A stretch of 9,599 bases of DNA from BB31 sp964582525 (GTDB lineage: Bacteria > Pseudomonadota > Gammaproteobacteria > Beggiatoales > Beggiatoaceae). How positions within the stretch are numbered: the first letter of the stretch is position 1; each line of letters opens with the position of its first letter. Both the position numbers and the translations under genes were made by a program. The notes under the pieces were generated by a model. The model saw only the letters and a program-made list of their open reading frames with translations. It was not told where the DNA came from and made no database searches. The stretch spans positions 1 to 9,599 of the forward strand of contig CAZOSP010000124.1 of the NCBI GenBank assembly GCA_964582525.1, read 5' to 3'. Below are positions 1 through 5,984 of this stretch, one piece after another.

Positions 1-2
1 AC

Positions 3-236
3 GTAACTCCTTCGGGGTATAAAATGCACAAGTTATTAAATTCTCATTACTTAGTGATGTTGGCAGCCATGATGTTAAATCTACTCATTGCCGCACTCGC
101 GGGCATTGTCATCCCCTTCATGCTGCACAAACTAGGACGCGATCCGGTCATGGGCAGCAGCGTTATGTTGACCGCCATCACCGACAGCATGGGATTTTTC
201 ATTTTTCTCGGCTTGGCAAGTGTGTTTTTAATGTGA
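3..236 (+). CDS. mgtE: MgtE-type Mg2+ transporter/channel, C-terminal end (5' truncated by window edge)
   Basis: The frame is open from base 3 to a TGA at 234-236, so these 77 residues are the tail of a longer protein. The ATG at 24 is an internal Met and not a start. What is visible is the last part of the MgtE membrane domain: a hydrophobic helix (about MLAAMMLNLLIAALAGIVIP), the polar connector LGRDPVMGSS, then a last helix containing TAITDSMGFFIFLGLA. That pattern, with its conserved Asp, is the hallmark of TM5 of the MgtE pore, where the Asp takes part in Mg2+ selection. The N-terminal cytosolic and CBS domains expected in the family lie outside the window. MgtE proteins sit in the inner membrane and admit Mg2+. 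The next gene starts 54 bp downstream on the same strand. No terminator is visible between them, so co-transcription is possible. Confidence 0.93.
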   Translation, partial: VTPSGYKMHKLLNSHYLVMLAAMMLNLLIAALAGIVIPFMLHKLGRDPVMGSSVMLTAITDSMGFFIFLGLASVFLM

Positions 237-290
237 TTTAACTAACAGATGTTACACAAAGGCTTCCTGCCCACTTGAGTATTCAGCAAC

Positions 291-893
291 ATGGACAAAC
301 ACCTAACACGCCTGCGCATCGCGCAAGAATGCGCCCGCCTCATGCAGCAAGAGTGCATTGACGACTATCAAATTGCCAAACAAAAAGCCACCGCACGACT
401 GGGGCTGCCCTACAAATATCTGCCCAGCAACCAAGAAATCGAGCAAGCCCTGCACCAATACCAGCAGCTTTTTCACGCCGACACCCAAGCCGAGCGTTTA
501 CAAAAAAAACGCCATACCGCACTCTCCGCCATGCAGTTATTACGTGATTTTCAACCGCGTTTAGTCGGCAAACTGGTCAAAGGCACTAGCCACGAATATT
601 CAGATGTAACCCTGCACGTATTCAGCGACACCTTTGAAGAAATCGGCTGGTTTTTACTGGAGCGCAAAATACCCTACGAACTCGGCGAGCGTTACTACGC
701 CAATCGCAGCGAATGCTATCCTTGTTATCGCTTCATGGCGGGAGACGATGCCATCAGTTTAACCGTGTTTCCACTCGATAAAATGCGCCAAGCCCCGCCC
801 GATCCCGCCACCGGCAAACCGATGCGCCGCTTAGATGAAAATGGCGTGCGGGCGTTGCTGGCGTTCCCAAAAGACGGCTCATCTTGTCTATGA
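291..893 (+). CDS. Conserved proteobacterial protein of unknown function (200 aa)
   Basis: No named function can be given. An in-frame TGA at 276-278 makes the ATG at 291 the first possible ATG start; its Shine-Dalgarno is weak (only GAG at 277-279). The N-terminal half (residues 1-90) is helical and charged, with a KATARLGLP segment and the phrase LPSNQEIEQAL. The C-terminal half (91-190) looks alpha/beta: LVKGTSHEYSDVTLHVF at 94-110, then FEEIGWFLLERKIPY, and a strand DDAISLTVFP at 152-161 followed by GKPMRRLDENGVRALL. I recall similar 190-210-aa proteins in gamma- and betaproteobacteria. The GTS...SD pattern plus a later acidic strand weakly recalls a nucleotidyltransferase fold, but the spacing and the second carboxylate do not match the canonical motif. 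No signal peptide or membrane segment is seen, so it is probably cytoplasmic. It follows mgtE on the same strand. Confidence 0.82.
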   Translation: MDKHLTRLRIAQECARLMQQECIDDYQIAKQKATARLGLPYKYLPSNQEIEQALHQYQQLFHADTQAERLQKKRHTALSAMQLLRDFQPRLVGKLVKGTSHEYSDVTLHVFSDTFEEIGWFLLERKIPYELGERYYANRSECYPCYRFMAGDDAISLTVFPLDKMRQAPPDPATGKPMRRLDENGVRALLAFPKDGSSCL

Positions 894-894
894 T

Positions 895-920
895 ACACTT
901 ATGACAAACTCTCGAAGTGT
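895..920. repeat. Small inverted repeat after the 200-aa gene
   Basis: ACACTT (895-900) pairs with AAGTGT (915-920) across a 14-nt loop immediately after the TGA at 891-893. No T-tract follows, so this is a weak hairpin and only a poor candidate for a terminator. Confidence 0.25.
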
Positions 921-939
921 GTTCCCATGCGGGGAGAGG

Positions 940-968
940 TTGACTTCTGGGAGTGGCTGACTGTTAAA
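940..968 (+). promoter_or_regulatory. Weak candidate sigma70-type promoter inside the repeat element
   Basis: TTGACT at 940-945 is a good -35-like hexamer. Seventeen bases later GTTAAA (963-968) is only a poor -10 match (3 of 6). If used, transcription would run through all later hairpins and give a leader of roughly 145 nt before the MamK-like gene. This may well be chance. Confidence 0.2.
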
Positions 969-1090
969 GCTCAGCCAAACGCCGCCTGCGGCGGCGCGGC
1001 TTGGGAGAGCTAATCTCCCGATTAGCTCAAACGGCGCAGCCGTTTCACGCCGCCATTGGCGGCGCTGCTAATCAGGAGATTAACACTCCC
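946..1090. repeat. Modular hairpin-rich repeat element (REP/MITE-like)
   Basis: About 145 bp of almost continuous inverted repeats fill most of the gap before the MamK-like gene. In order: GGCTGA (955-960)/TCAGCC (971-976); GCCGCC (981-986)/GGCGGC (990-995); GAGCTAATC (1007-1015)/GATTAGCTC (1020-1028); AAACGGC (1029-1035)/GCCGTTT (1039-1045); CGCCGCC (1048-1054)/GGCGGCG (1058-1064); TAATC (1069-1073)/GATTA (1078-1082). The whole is bracketed by GGGAGTG (949-955) and CACTCCC (1084-1090). A competing pair GGGAGA (1003-1008)/TCTCCC (1014-1019) excludes the third hairpin. The first 17 bases (946-962) are identical to 9502-9518, and 971-1001 closely resembles 9525-9556, so this is a dispersed family. 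No open reading frame or transposase is present, so any mobility would depend on an enzyme supplied elsewhere. Being transcribed upstream of the next gene, it could also act in RNA, but that is inference. Confidence 0.8.
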
Positions 1091-1108
1091 ACCATTTATT
1101 TATTTTTC

Positions 1109-1113
1109 AGGAG
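1109..1113 (+). promoter_or_regulatory. Shine-Dalgarno of the MamK-like gene
   Basis: AGGAG lies 6 nt before the ATG at 1120. It sits just outside the hairpin array and is preceded by a T-rich single-stranded stretch. It fixes the start codon. Confidence 0.75.
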
Positions 1114-1119
1114 CTTCCC

Positions 1120-2127
1120 ATGACTATTTTCCATGTCGGTATTGATTTAGGCACCAGTCGCACCACCATCACCACCTCCACCGGACAACGCCAGACCACC
1201 ACCACCTGCGTAGGCTATCCCAAAGACGTGATTTCACAAAAACGCTTGCGCAAAGATTACCTGCTAGGAGACGAAGCCCTAGCCAATCGCTTATCGCTCA
1301 ACATGATTTTCCCTCTCGCTGACGGCGTGATGCGCGAAGACGTGCAAGCCGTTAAAGCCACGCAATTAGTGCTGCAAGACGTGATTGCGCAAGCCCTGCC
1401 GGAAAAACAACCGAGCGATAAGGTGTATGCCGCCATCGGTGTACCGGCACAAGCGAGCTTGAATAACAAAAAAGCACTCATTGAATTGAGCAAAGGTTTT
1501 ATTGACAAAATTTTGGTCGTCAGCGAAGCCTTTGCCGTAGCCTATTCGATAGACCGTTTTGATGAATGTTTGATTGTCGATATTGGTGCGGGGACTACAG
1601 ACTTGTGCCGTATGCACGGAGCCATGCCCGAAGCCGATGATCAGCTCACCCTGACCTATGCCGGCAACTTTTTGGACAAAGAACTCACGCAAGCCATTCT
1701 CGCGCAATACCCCAATGTACAATTAACCCCGCAAATCATTAAGCAGATTAAAGAAAAGCACGGCTTTGTCTATCAAGTCTCAGAACCCGTAGTGGTGACT
1801 TTGACCGAGCAAGGCATTCCCAAACAATATGATATTACTGACATGCTGCGCACCGCCTGCTTGAAATTAACCGATCCCATCAGCCAAGCCGTACAGCAAC
1901 TGGTGGGCAGTTTTGATGCGGATTTTCAAGGAAAACTGCGCAACAACGTGATTGTTGCCGGCGGCGGCTCTCGGCTCAAAGGCATTGACAGCGCGATTGA
2001 AAAAAGCCTAGAAGCTTATGGCGGCGGCAATGTCACTTGCGTACAGGATGCAGAATATTGCGGCAGTGTCGGTGCGTTAAAAATGTGCGTAGAAATGCCG
2101 CAGGAATACTGGGAAAGTCTCGCTTAA
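1120..2127 (+). CDS. mamK-like: MamK-like bacterial actin (filament-forming ATPase)
   Basis: A 335-aa cytoplasmic protein of the actin/HSP70 ATPase superfamily, full length. Phosphate-1 loop: GIDLGTSRTT (7-16). Catalytic-region Glu: E136 in VVSEAFAV. Phosphate-2 loop: VDIGAGTTD (153-161). Adenosine loop: VIVAGGGSRLKG (277-288). Several stretches match the magnetosome actin MamK as I remember it: VGYPKDVI (31-38), the phosphate-2 region, and the tail VTCVQD...GALKM...MPQEYW (305-331). E136 and D154 would correspond to MamK E143 and D161 with a constant offset of 7. MamK forms ATP-regulated filaments that align magnetosomes. No other mam gene is present here, so this is probably a relative with another cargo or organising role. 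ParM/StbA and MreB fit less well. The start is fixed by AGGAG 6 nt upstream. pssA follows 75 bp downstream. The hairpin-rich repeat lies directly upstream. Confidence 0.85.
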   Translation: MTIFHVGIDLGTSRTTITTSTGQRQTTTTCVGYPKDVISQKRLRKDYLLGDEALANRLSLNMIFPLADGVMREDVQAVKATQLVLQDVIAQALPEKQPSDKVYAAIGVPAQASLNNKKALIELSKGFIDKILVVSEAFAVAYSIDRFDECLIVDIGAGTTDLCRMHGAMPEADDQLTLTYAGNFLDKELTQAILAQYPNVQLTPQIIKQIKEKHGFVYQVSEPVVVTLTEQGIPKQYDITDMLRTACLKLTDPISQAVQQLVGSFDADFQGKLRNNVIVAGGGSRLKGIDSAIEKSLEAYGGGNVTCVQDAEYCGSVGALKMCVEMPQEYWESLA

Positions 2128-2131
2128 AATC

Positions 2132-2148
2132 AACGCTTGCAGCGTTTT
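2132..2148 (+). terminator. Weak candidate terminator after the MamK-like gene
   Basis: AACGCT (2132-2137), loop TGC, AGCGTT (2141-2146), giving TTTT at 2145-2148. The stem is only 6 bp and the T-run is short, so read-through into pssA is likely. Confidence 0.3.
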
Positions 2149-2202
2149 GCCGGATGACCGCATCGCCTACGCTTACCTTCCAACAGCCCCCTAAATGTCC
2201 GC

Positions 2203-2994
2203 ATGATTATGACAGAAAACGCCCCACCGCCTCGCCAACACCGTCGAGGCATTTATTTATTGCCCAATTTATTTACCACTGCCGCGCTATTTTCCGGCTT
2301 TTACGCGATTGTCGCCGCCATGCAGGAAAAATTTGCCGTCGCCGCCATGGCGATTTTCATTGCCATGATTTTAGACATGCTGGACGGGCGCATTGCCCGC
2401 CTGACCAACACCCAAAGCGCGTTTGGCGCGGAATACGACAGCCTTTCCGATCTCGTATCCTTCGGACTCGCACCGGCTTTATTGATGTATCAATGGGGAC
2501 TGGTCAGCTTGGGCAAATCCGGTTGGCTGGCAGCTTTTATTTACACCGCCGCCGCCGCCTTGCGCTTAGCACGTTTTAACACCCAAGTCACCACAGCCAA
2601 TAAAGCTTTTTTTCAAGGCTTACCCAGCCCCGCCGCCGCCGCGTTACTCGCGGGTACTGTGTGGGTTTGCAGCGATTACGGCATTGACGGCGAAAGCTTA
2701 AGTTTTCTTATCTTTTTTCTCACCATCAGCACAGGCTTGTTGATGGTCAGCAATGTACGCTATCGCAGTTTCAAAGACCTTGATTTGAAAGGTAAAGTGC
2801 CTTTTGTGCGGGTATTATTTGTGGTGCTGCTGTTCGTCTTAGTCTCCATCGACCCGCCGCAAATGTTGTTATTATCATTTACTTTATATGCGCTATCAGG
2901 TCCCGCTCTAACGTTGCATCTACTGCGTCAACGCCTCGCCCGCCGCCGCCAGCGCGCCGAGAACAAAGCGGATGAAGATGCGAATGAAGACTAG
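2203..2994 (+). CDS. pssA: CDP-diacylglycerol-serine O-phosphatidyltransferase (PssA)
   Basis: Makes phosphatidylserine from CDP-diacylglycerol and L-serine, the committed step towards phosphatidylethanolamine, in the inner membrane. The CDP-alcohol phosphatidyltransferase signature is perfect: D58-x2-D61-G62-x2-A65-R66-x8-G75-x3-D79-x3-D83. It is followed by the LVSFGLAP stretch typical of the membrane-type PssA, and preceded by RRGIYLLPNLFTTAALFSGF, usual in beta/gammaproteobacterial members. About 6-8 hydrophobic helices span residues 17-240. The C-terminus is basic then acidic (RRRQRAENKADEDANED). At 263 aa it has a normal family length. The start is either ATG 2203 or the ATG two codons later at 2209; no convincing Shine-Dalgarno precedes either. 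It is the last + strand gene before a convergent junction with the sulfotransferase operon. Confidence 0.95.
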   Translation: MIMTENAPPPRQHRRGIYLLPNLFTTAALFSGFYAIVAAMQEKFAVAAMAIFIAMILDMLDGRIARLTNTQSAFGAEYDSLSDLVSFGLAPALLMYQWGLVSLGKSGWLAAFIYTAAAALRLARFNTQVTTANKAFFQGLPSPAAAALLAGTVWVCSDYGIDGESLSFLIFFLTISTGLLMVSNVRYRSFKDLDLKGKVPFVRVLFVVLLFVLVSIDPPQMLLLSFTLYALSGPALTLHLLRQRLARRRQRAENKADEDANED

Positions 2995-3024
2995 CTTAGG
3001 TACACGACTGCCTCATAAGATAAA

Positions 3025-3053
3025 TTGCCTGATCATCGTGATCACAGAGGCAA
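3025..3053. repeat. Nested inverted repeat after pssA (possible weak terminator)
   Basis: The outer pair TTGCCT (3025-3030)/AGGCAA (3048-3053) encloses an inner pair TGATCA (3030-3035)/TGATCA (3039-3044) around TCG. The nearest T-rich run on the + strand (CTTTT, about 3068-3072) lies 15 nt away, so a terminator role for pssA is only possible. A palindromic protein-binding site is an alternative. Confidence 0.35.
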
Positions 3054-3110
3054 ACGGCATCGTCTTGCTTTTATATAATATGGTTTTCAGATCATTAAAT
3101 TCCTGAAGCC

Positions 3111-3141
3111 AATCTGACAGGTCGTCAAGACCTGTCAGGTT
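3111..3141. terminator. Strong symmetric hairpin between convergent genes (possible bidirectional terminator or dispersed palindrome)
   Basis: CTGACAGGTC (3114-3123), loop GTCAA, GACCTGTCAG (3129-3138): a perfect 10-bp stem, extended by AA/TT outside one T:G pair. It lies 27 bp beyond the stop of the - strand operon and 117 bp beyond pssA. Such a position favours termination of both transcripts, but neither side carries a proper U-tract, so it may instead be a dispersed palindromic repeat. Confidence 0.45.
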
Positions 3142-3167
3142 TGAATTCCGAGATGTAAACGGTTGCG

Positions 3168-3845
3168 TCATTCCTTAATTTTTTCGCGCTTACCGGTGCG
3201 CCATTCAATAAAAGATTCAGTGTCATTTAAGTAGGGAAAAGGCTGGTCGGGACACTTGACTTGTAAAAAATCGCACAATGGTTGCCAACCTTCGGTAATG
3301 GCGTAAACCAATAATTGTTCAGGTGGTATGGCTTGCTTGAGCAATTCAATCTGCTGCCGATAAATCTCCGTGGCATAGGCTTTATCAGCAAAACGCCCAT
3401 GAAAGGTATTGTTCCACAGGGTTTCCTGTTGCAGCGATAGCACTTCATAAAAGGTTTTATAGTCAGCCTTGAACAAACTTAAAAAACGAAAATATAAGCT
3501 GCGAAATAGGTTAAGATGATTGTATTTATATACTGTATCGCAATAGCTTTGATGCCATTTTTCCGCATCGCGGATAAGCAAAATATATTTTGCATCGGGA
3601 TAGCGTTTCAGCAAAATGGATAAATCAAAACCGGGCGGTATATATACACTAGATTGATGCTCGCCGAGCAATCCATCCCAATCAATGTTTTCTCCGTGAT
3701 AAGCCGCACGCCATTGATTTGCATGTCCGGGGTGATCAAACATTTTAGAAAAGTGGTAACAAGGACCAAAACCCAAATCTTCTAGGGCTTGTTTTAATGA
3801 ATAAGTGCCAGAACGCCCAAAACCTAAGCTCATCACTTTAAGCAT
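3168..3845 (-). CDS. Sulfotransferase family protein (Sulfotransfer_4-like)
   Basis: A 225-aa P-loop sulfotransferase-fold protein, cytoplasmic with no signal peptide. Numbered from the ATG at 3845, the 5'-phosphosulfate loop is LGFGRSGTYSL (7-17), and the 3'-phosphate-binding motif is IRDAEKWHQSY with R92 and S100. The sequence LGFGPCYHF, the DWDGLL segment (55-60) and the terminal GWQPLCDFL...PFPYLNDTESF are typical of the Sulfotransfer_4 group, whose acceptors are mostly unknown. The frame extends further upstream, but the ATG at 3845 is preferred: AAGGAG lies 7 nt before it, and it overlaps the ATPase stop as ATGCTTAA, which implies translational coupling. It is the last gene of the four-gene - strand operon. 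It is not closely related to the first sulfotransferase of the operon. A PAPS-dependent transfer is inferred from the fold; nucleotide binding without transfer cannot be excluded. Confidence 0.88.
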   Translation of the reverse strand: MLKVMSLGFGRSGTYSLKQALEDLGFGPCYHFSKMFDHPGHANQWRAAYHGENIDWDGLLGEHQSSVYIPPGFDLSILLKRYPDAKYILLIRDAEKWHQSYCDTVYKYNHLNLFRSLYFRFLSLFKADYKTFYEVLSLQQETLWNNTFHGRFADKAYATEIYRQQIELLKQAIPPEQLLVYAITEGWQPLCDFLQVKCPDQPFPYLNDTESFIEWRTGKREKIKE

Positions 3846-5892
3846 CTGTTGTCTCCTTGTCTTTAATTGCATTATCCTCTTTAATTTTTTCTACTAACAT
3901 GGGCAACATGGCATTGCCCAGTCCTCCAGTTAATCCAAGCATATTTAAGGCGATGGTTTGAATGAGTCCAAAATGTAATAAAAAAACACCGCCCAAACTA
4001 ACCGCCGCAGGAATTAATAAAATAGCAAAAGTGGCATCCATATTTTGTTTATAACGTGAGGCTATTTCAAATAGACAAGGTAAATGTGTTAAACCCTGAT
4101 CCAGTAAAATAATTTCTGCCGTATCTACGGCGATACTGGATGCACCACTTAAAGAAATAGAGACCTGTGATTGCTTTAAAGCAATAGAATCATTAATCCC
4201 ATCGCCAATAAAGCAGACTGTCCGTCCCTCATCCTGTAGTTGTTTAATGATAGCCGCCTTATCTTGTGGCAGAACTTGCGCAAAGTATTCATCAATACCT
4301 AAGCGGTTGGCTAGATTGCGCGTAGGGGCGGCATGGTCGCCGGAAATAATACAGGTTTTTTTCCCTTGTGCTTGCAAGTATTGAATAACGTGCATTGCTT
4401 CAGGGCGTACTTGAGGTAAAAGTTCAATGCCACCACAGACTTCTCCGTCCACAGCCACCATCACCAGCGTGTAGCCTTGTTGTTGAGAAAGTATTTGTTG
4501 CTGCTGTAGAAATTCGGGAATGTTTAAGTGTTCTGCCTGCATAAAACGCGCACTGCCAACATGAATTTTACGTTGATTGACGATGACAGATAAACCGTAG
4601 CCTAATTTATACTCGGTTTCTTCAACTGCGCTGAGTTGAATGCCTTGGGTTTCGGCAGCCCGCAGAATAGCTTTAGCTAAAGGATGATTTTGTTTGTACT
4701 CGGCAGTGGCGGCATACGCAAGAATGTCGTTGGCTTGATAATCTGCTAGGCAATGAATTTTGCCGACTGTAGGACAATCAACTGTCAAAGTGCCGGTTTT
4801 GTCAAATACTACCGTATCGACTGTGTTTAATAGTTCTAAAGCGCGTCCGTCTTTAATGAGAATGTTGTTTTTCAGGGCAATGTTGATGAAGTTTAAGGTG
4901 CTGATAGGGGCGACAACGGCAATTTTTTCTTTAGGGTGAGAATTAACCACGGCTAAAGCACTGTGCATACCGAGCAGTGGAATGGCTAAACCGCTGCTAA
5001 TCAGTGTGGGTAATACTAAGTCTTGTGATATTCGTTCAGAACGCATTTGTAGATTTGATTTGAAATCAACGGTATCGTTCAATATTTGTGTAATTTTAGC
5101 AACAGTGGTGTCTGCACCGGCGTGTTCTACTTTAATATAAATTTTTCCCGACAAAAGAATGGTAGAAGAAAAAACGCCATCGCCTACGGCTTTTTCTACG
5201 GGTTGCGATTCTCCGGTTAAGACATGTTGATCGATGGTGGCACAGCCTTCAATAATAGTTCCATCCACGGGAATCGGACTGCCGGCATGAGCAACAACTA
5301 TATCTCCGGCTTTAATCTGTTCATAAGGCACTTGAGTTTCTACATCGTTAAGCACTAGCCATACCTGTTCAGGGGTTTTCTCAAAAATATCTTGAATATT
5401 TTGGCGAGATTTGTTGGTCAACATGGCAGAGAGTTTGACGCTGGAAAGAAACAATACAGAAATCATACTGGCAAACAACAGCCCACCAGTGATGAATAAT
5501 AATCCGCTAATGGTAATGGCAACTAAGGTATGTGCATTGACTTTGCCTTGTTTTAAGCGTTGATAAACATTGTAGTACAAGTCCTTGAATGCGTACACGA
5601 CTAAGGGTAAAGCAATAGTTCTGAAAAAGGGTAATGGTGCTAAAGTCGCTAAAGTGAATGCAGAAACAGCCGCGATAAAGCCTTTGTTTAAGGATTTATC
5701 TTGATGATAATCTTTCAGTTTGAAAGCGGCTGGCGGAGTGTTTTGAGTGCGGGTTGTTTGTGGTAGTTTATTTGCGTCATCTGGCTTTAGGTTTGTTTTT
5801 AAGTCTTGTGATGTCGCCGCTTCTAGTTTTTCATTTTTTTTGGCATTGAAATAAAGAATACCGGCAGCAATCGACAGGGGAATAAACAGCAT
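3838..5892 (-). CDS. Divergent P1B-like P-type ATPase without CPC motif or N-terminal metal-binding domain
   Basis: A 684-aa inner-membrane cation-pump family protein. The catalytic core is intact: TGES (226-229, actuator), DKTGT with phosphorylated D364 (364-368), the HP pair H403-P404 that marks the P1B heavy-metal class, SGD (517-519) and GDGIND (563-568). The metal-selecting parts differ. The helix that should carry CPC/CPH/SPC reads VVNSHPKEKIAVVAP (315-329), and the last helices carry NMLGLTGGLGN (650-660) instead of the usual MxxSS. No CxxC or His-rich N-terminal domain exists: one helix (2-18), a polar linker (about 20-68), then the helices. Substrate is therefore unknown. ATG 5892 is chosen because AGAGG lies 9 nt upstream; the TTG at 5901 would abut that Shine-Dalgarno. 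The gene overlaps the downstream sulfotransferase by 8 nt and lies 92 bp after the sulfatase. Transport, chaperoning or a non-transport role remain open. Confidence 0.9.
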   Translation of the reverse strand: MLFIPLSIAAGILYFNAKKNEKLEAATSQDLKTNLKPDDANKLPQTTRTQNTPPAAFKLKDYHQDKSLNKGFIAAVSAFTLATLAPLPFFRTIALPLVVYAFKDLYYNVYQRLKQGKVNAHTLVAITISGLLFITGGLLFASMISVLFLSSVKLSAMLTNKSRQNIQDIFEKTPEQVWLVLNDVETQVPYEQIKAGDIVVAHAGSPIPVDGTIIEGCATIDQHVLTGESQPVEKAVGDGVFSSTILLSGKIYIKVEHAGADTTVAKITQILNDTVDFKSNLQMRSERISQDLVLPTLISSGLAIPLLGMHSALAVVNSHPKEKIAVVAPISTLNFINIALKNNILIKDGRALELLNTVDTVVFDKTGTLTVDCPTVGKIHCLADYQANDILAYAATAEYKQNHPLAKAILRAAETQGIQLSAVEETEYKLGYGLSVIVNQRKIHVGSARFMQAEHLNIPEFLQQQQILSQQQGYTLVMVAVDGEVCGGIELLPQVRPEAMHVIQYLQAQGKKTCIISGDHAAPTRNLANRLGIDEYFAQVLPQDKAAIIKQLQDEGRTVCFIGDGINDSIALKQSQVSISLSGASSIAVDTAEIILLDQGLTHLPCLFEIASRYKQNMDATFAILLIPAAVSLGGVFLLHFGLIQTIALNMLGLTGGLGNAMLPMLVEKIKEDNAIKDKETTDA
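3853..3858 (-). promoter_or_regulatory. Shine-Dalgarno that decides the start of the Sulfotransfer_4-like gene
   Basis: AAGGAG on the - strand, 7 nt before the ATG at 3845 and inside the end of the ATPase gene. It supports the internal ATG over the longer reading frame that begins at 3872. Confidence 0.8.
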
Positions 5893-5901
5893 GAAAGGCA
5901 A

Positions 5902-5906
5902 CCTCT
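5902..5906 (-). promoter_or_regulatory. Shine-Dalgarno deciding the ATPase start
   Basis: AGAGG on the - strand, 9 nt before the ATG at 5892 and 0 nt before the TTG at 5901. A ribosome cannot use both elements with zero spacing, so the ATG is preferred. Confidence 0.65.
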
Positions 5907-5923
5907 TTGTATAAATGAATTAT

Positions 5924-5959
5924 TGCGGCATTCCTACGCTCTTGCGTAGGAATGCCGCA
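5924..5959. repeat. Perfect 16-bp-arm hairpin inside the operon
   Basis: TGCGGCATTCCTACGC (5924-5939), loop TCTT, GCGTAGGAATGCCGCA (5944-5959). It lies in the only intergenic gap of the operon, between sulfatase stop and ATPase start. No U-tract follows on the - strand (the next bases are ATAATTCATT), so it is not a standard terminator. It could attenuate transcription, protect the upstream mRNA from 3' exonucleases, or be a dispersed palindrome. The very stable stem should lower expression of the ATPase relative to the sulfatase. Confidence 0.8.
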
Positions 5960-5984
5960 GATCACCGCATCCTAGCTCACTGAT

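Noticed and set aside
24..236. A complete 70-aa small membrane protein
   Set aside because: The frame is open upstream to the window edge and the sequence is the known C-terminal end of MgtE.
930..1092. CRISPR array or tRNA cluster
   Set aside because: The repeats are unequal short hairpins with no constant repeat/spacer spacing, and no cloverleaf with acceptor, D, anticodon and T arms can be drawn.
1257..1722. Two - strand reading frames opposite the MamK-like gene
   Set aside because: They are antisense to a gene with strong family motifs and show no recognisable domain or ribosome-binding site.
2037..2579. 180-aa + strand reading frame overlapping the end of the MamK-like gene and pssA
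   Set aside because: It is rich in Arg, Cys and His with low-complexity composition, and lies in another frame of two clearly real genes.
1120..2994. Part of a magnetosome gene island
   Set aside because: Only the MamK-like gene resembles a magnetosome component; the flanking mgtE, unknown gene and pssA are ordinary and no mamA/B/E/I/O/Q gene is visible.
3846..3872. Longer N-terminus of the Sulfotransfer_4-like protein (start at 3872)
   Set aside because: The AAGGAG at 3853-3858 and the ATGCTTAA overlap point to the ATG at 3845; the extra nine residues are Lys/Arg/Gln-rich and precede the family's usual start.
5893..5901. TTG start of the P-type ATPase at 5901
   Set aside because: The only Shine-Dalgarno (AGAGG, 5902-5906) directly abuts this TTG, while its distance to the ATG at 5892 is 9 nt.
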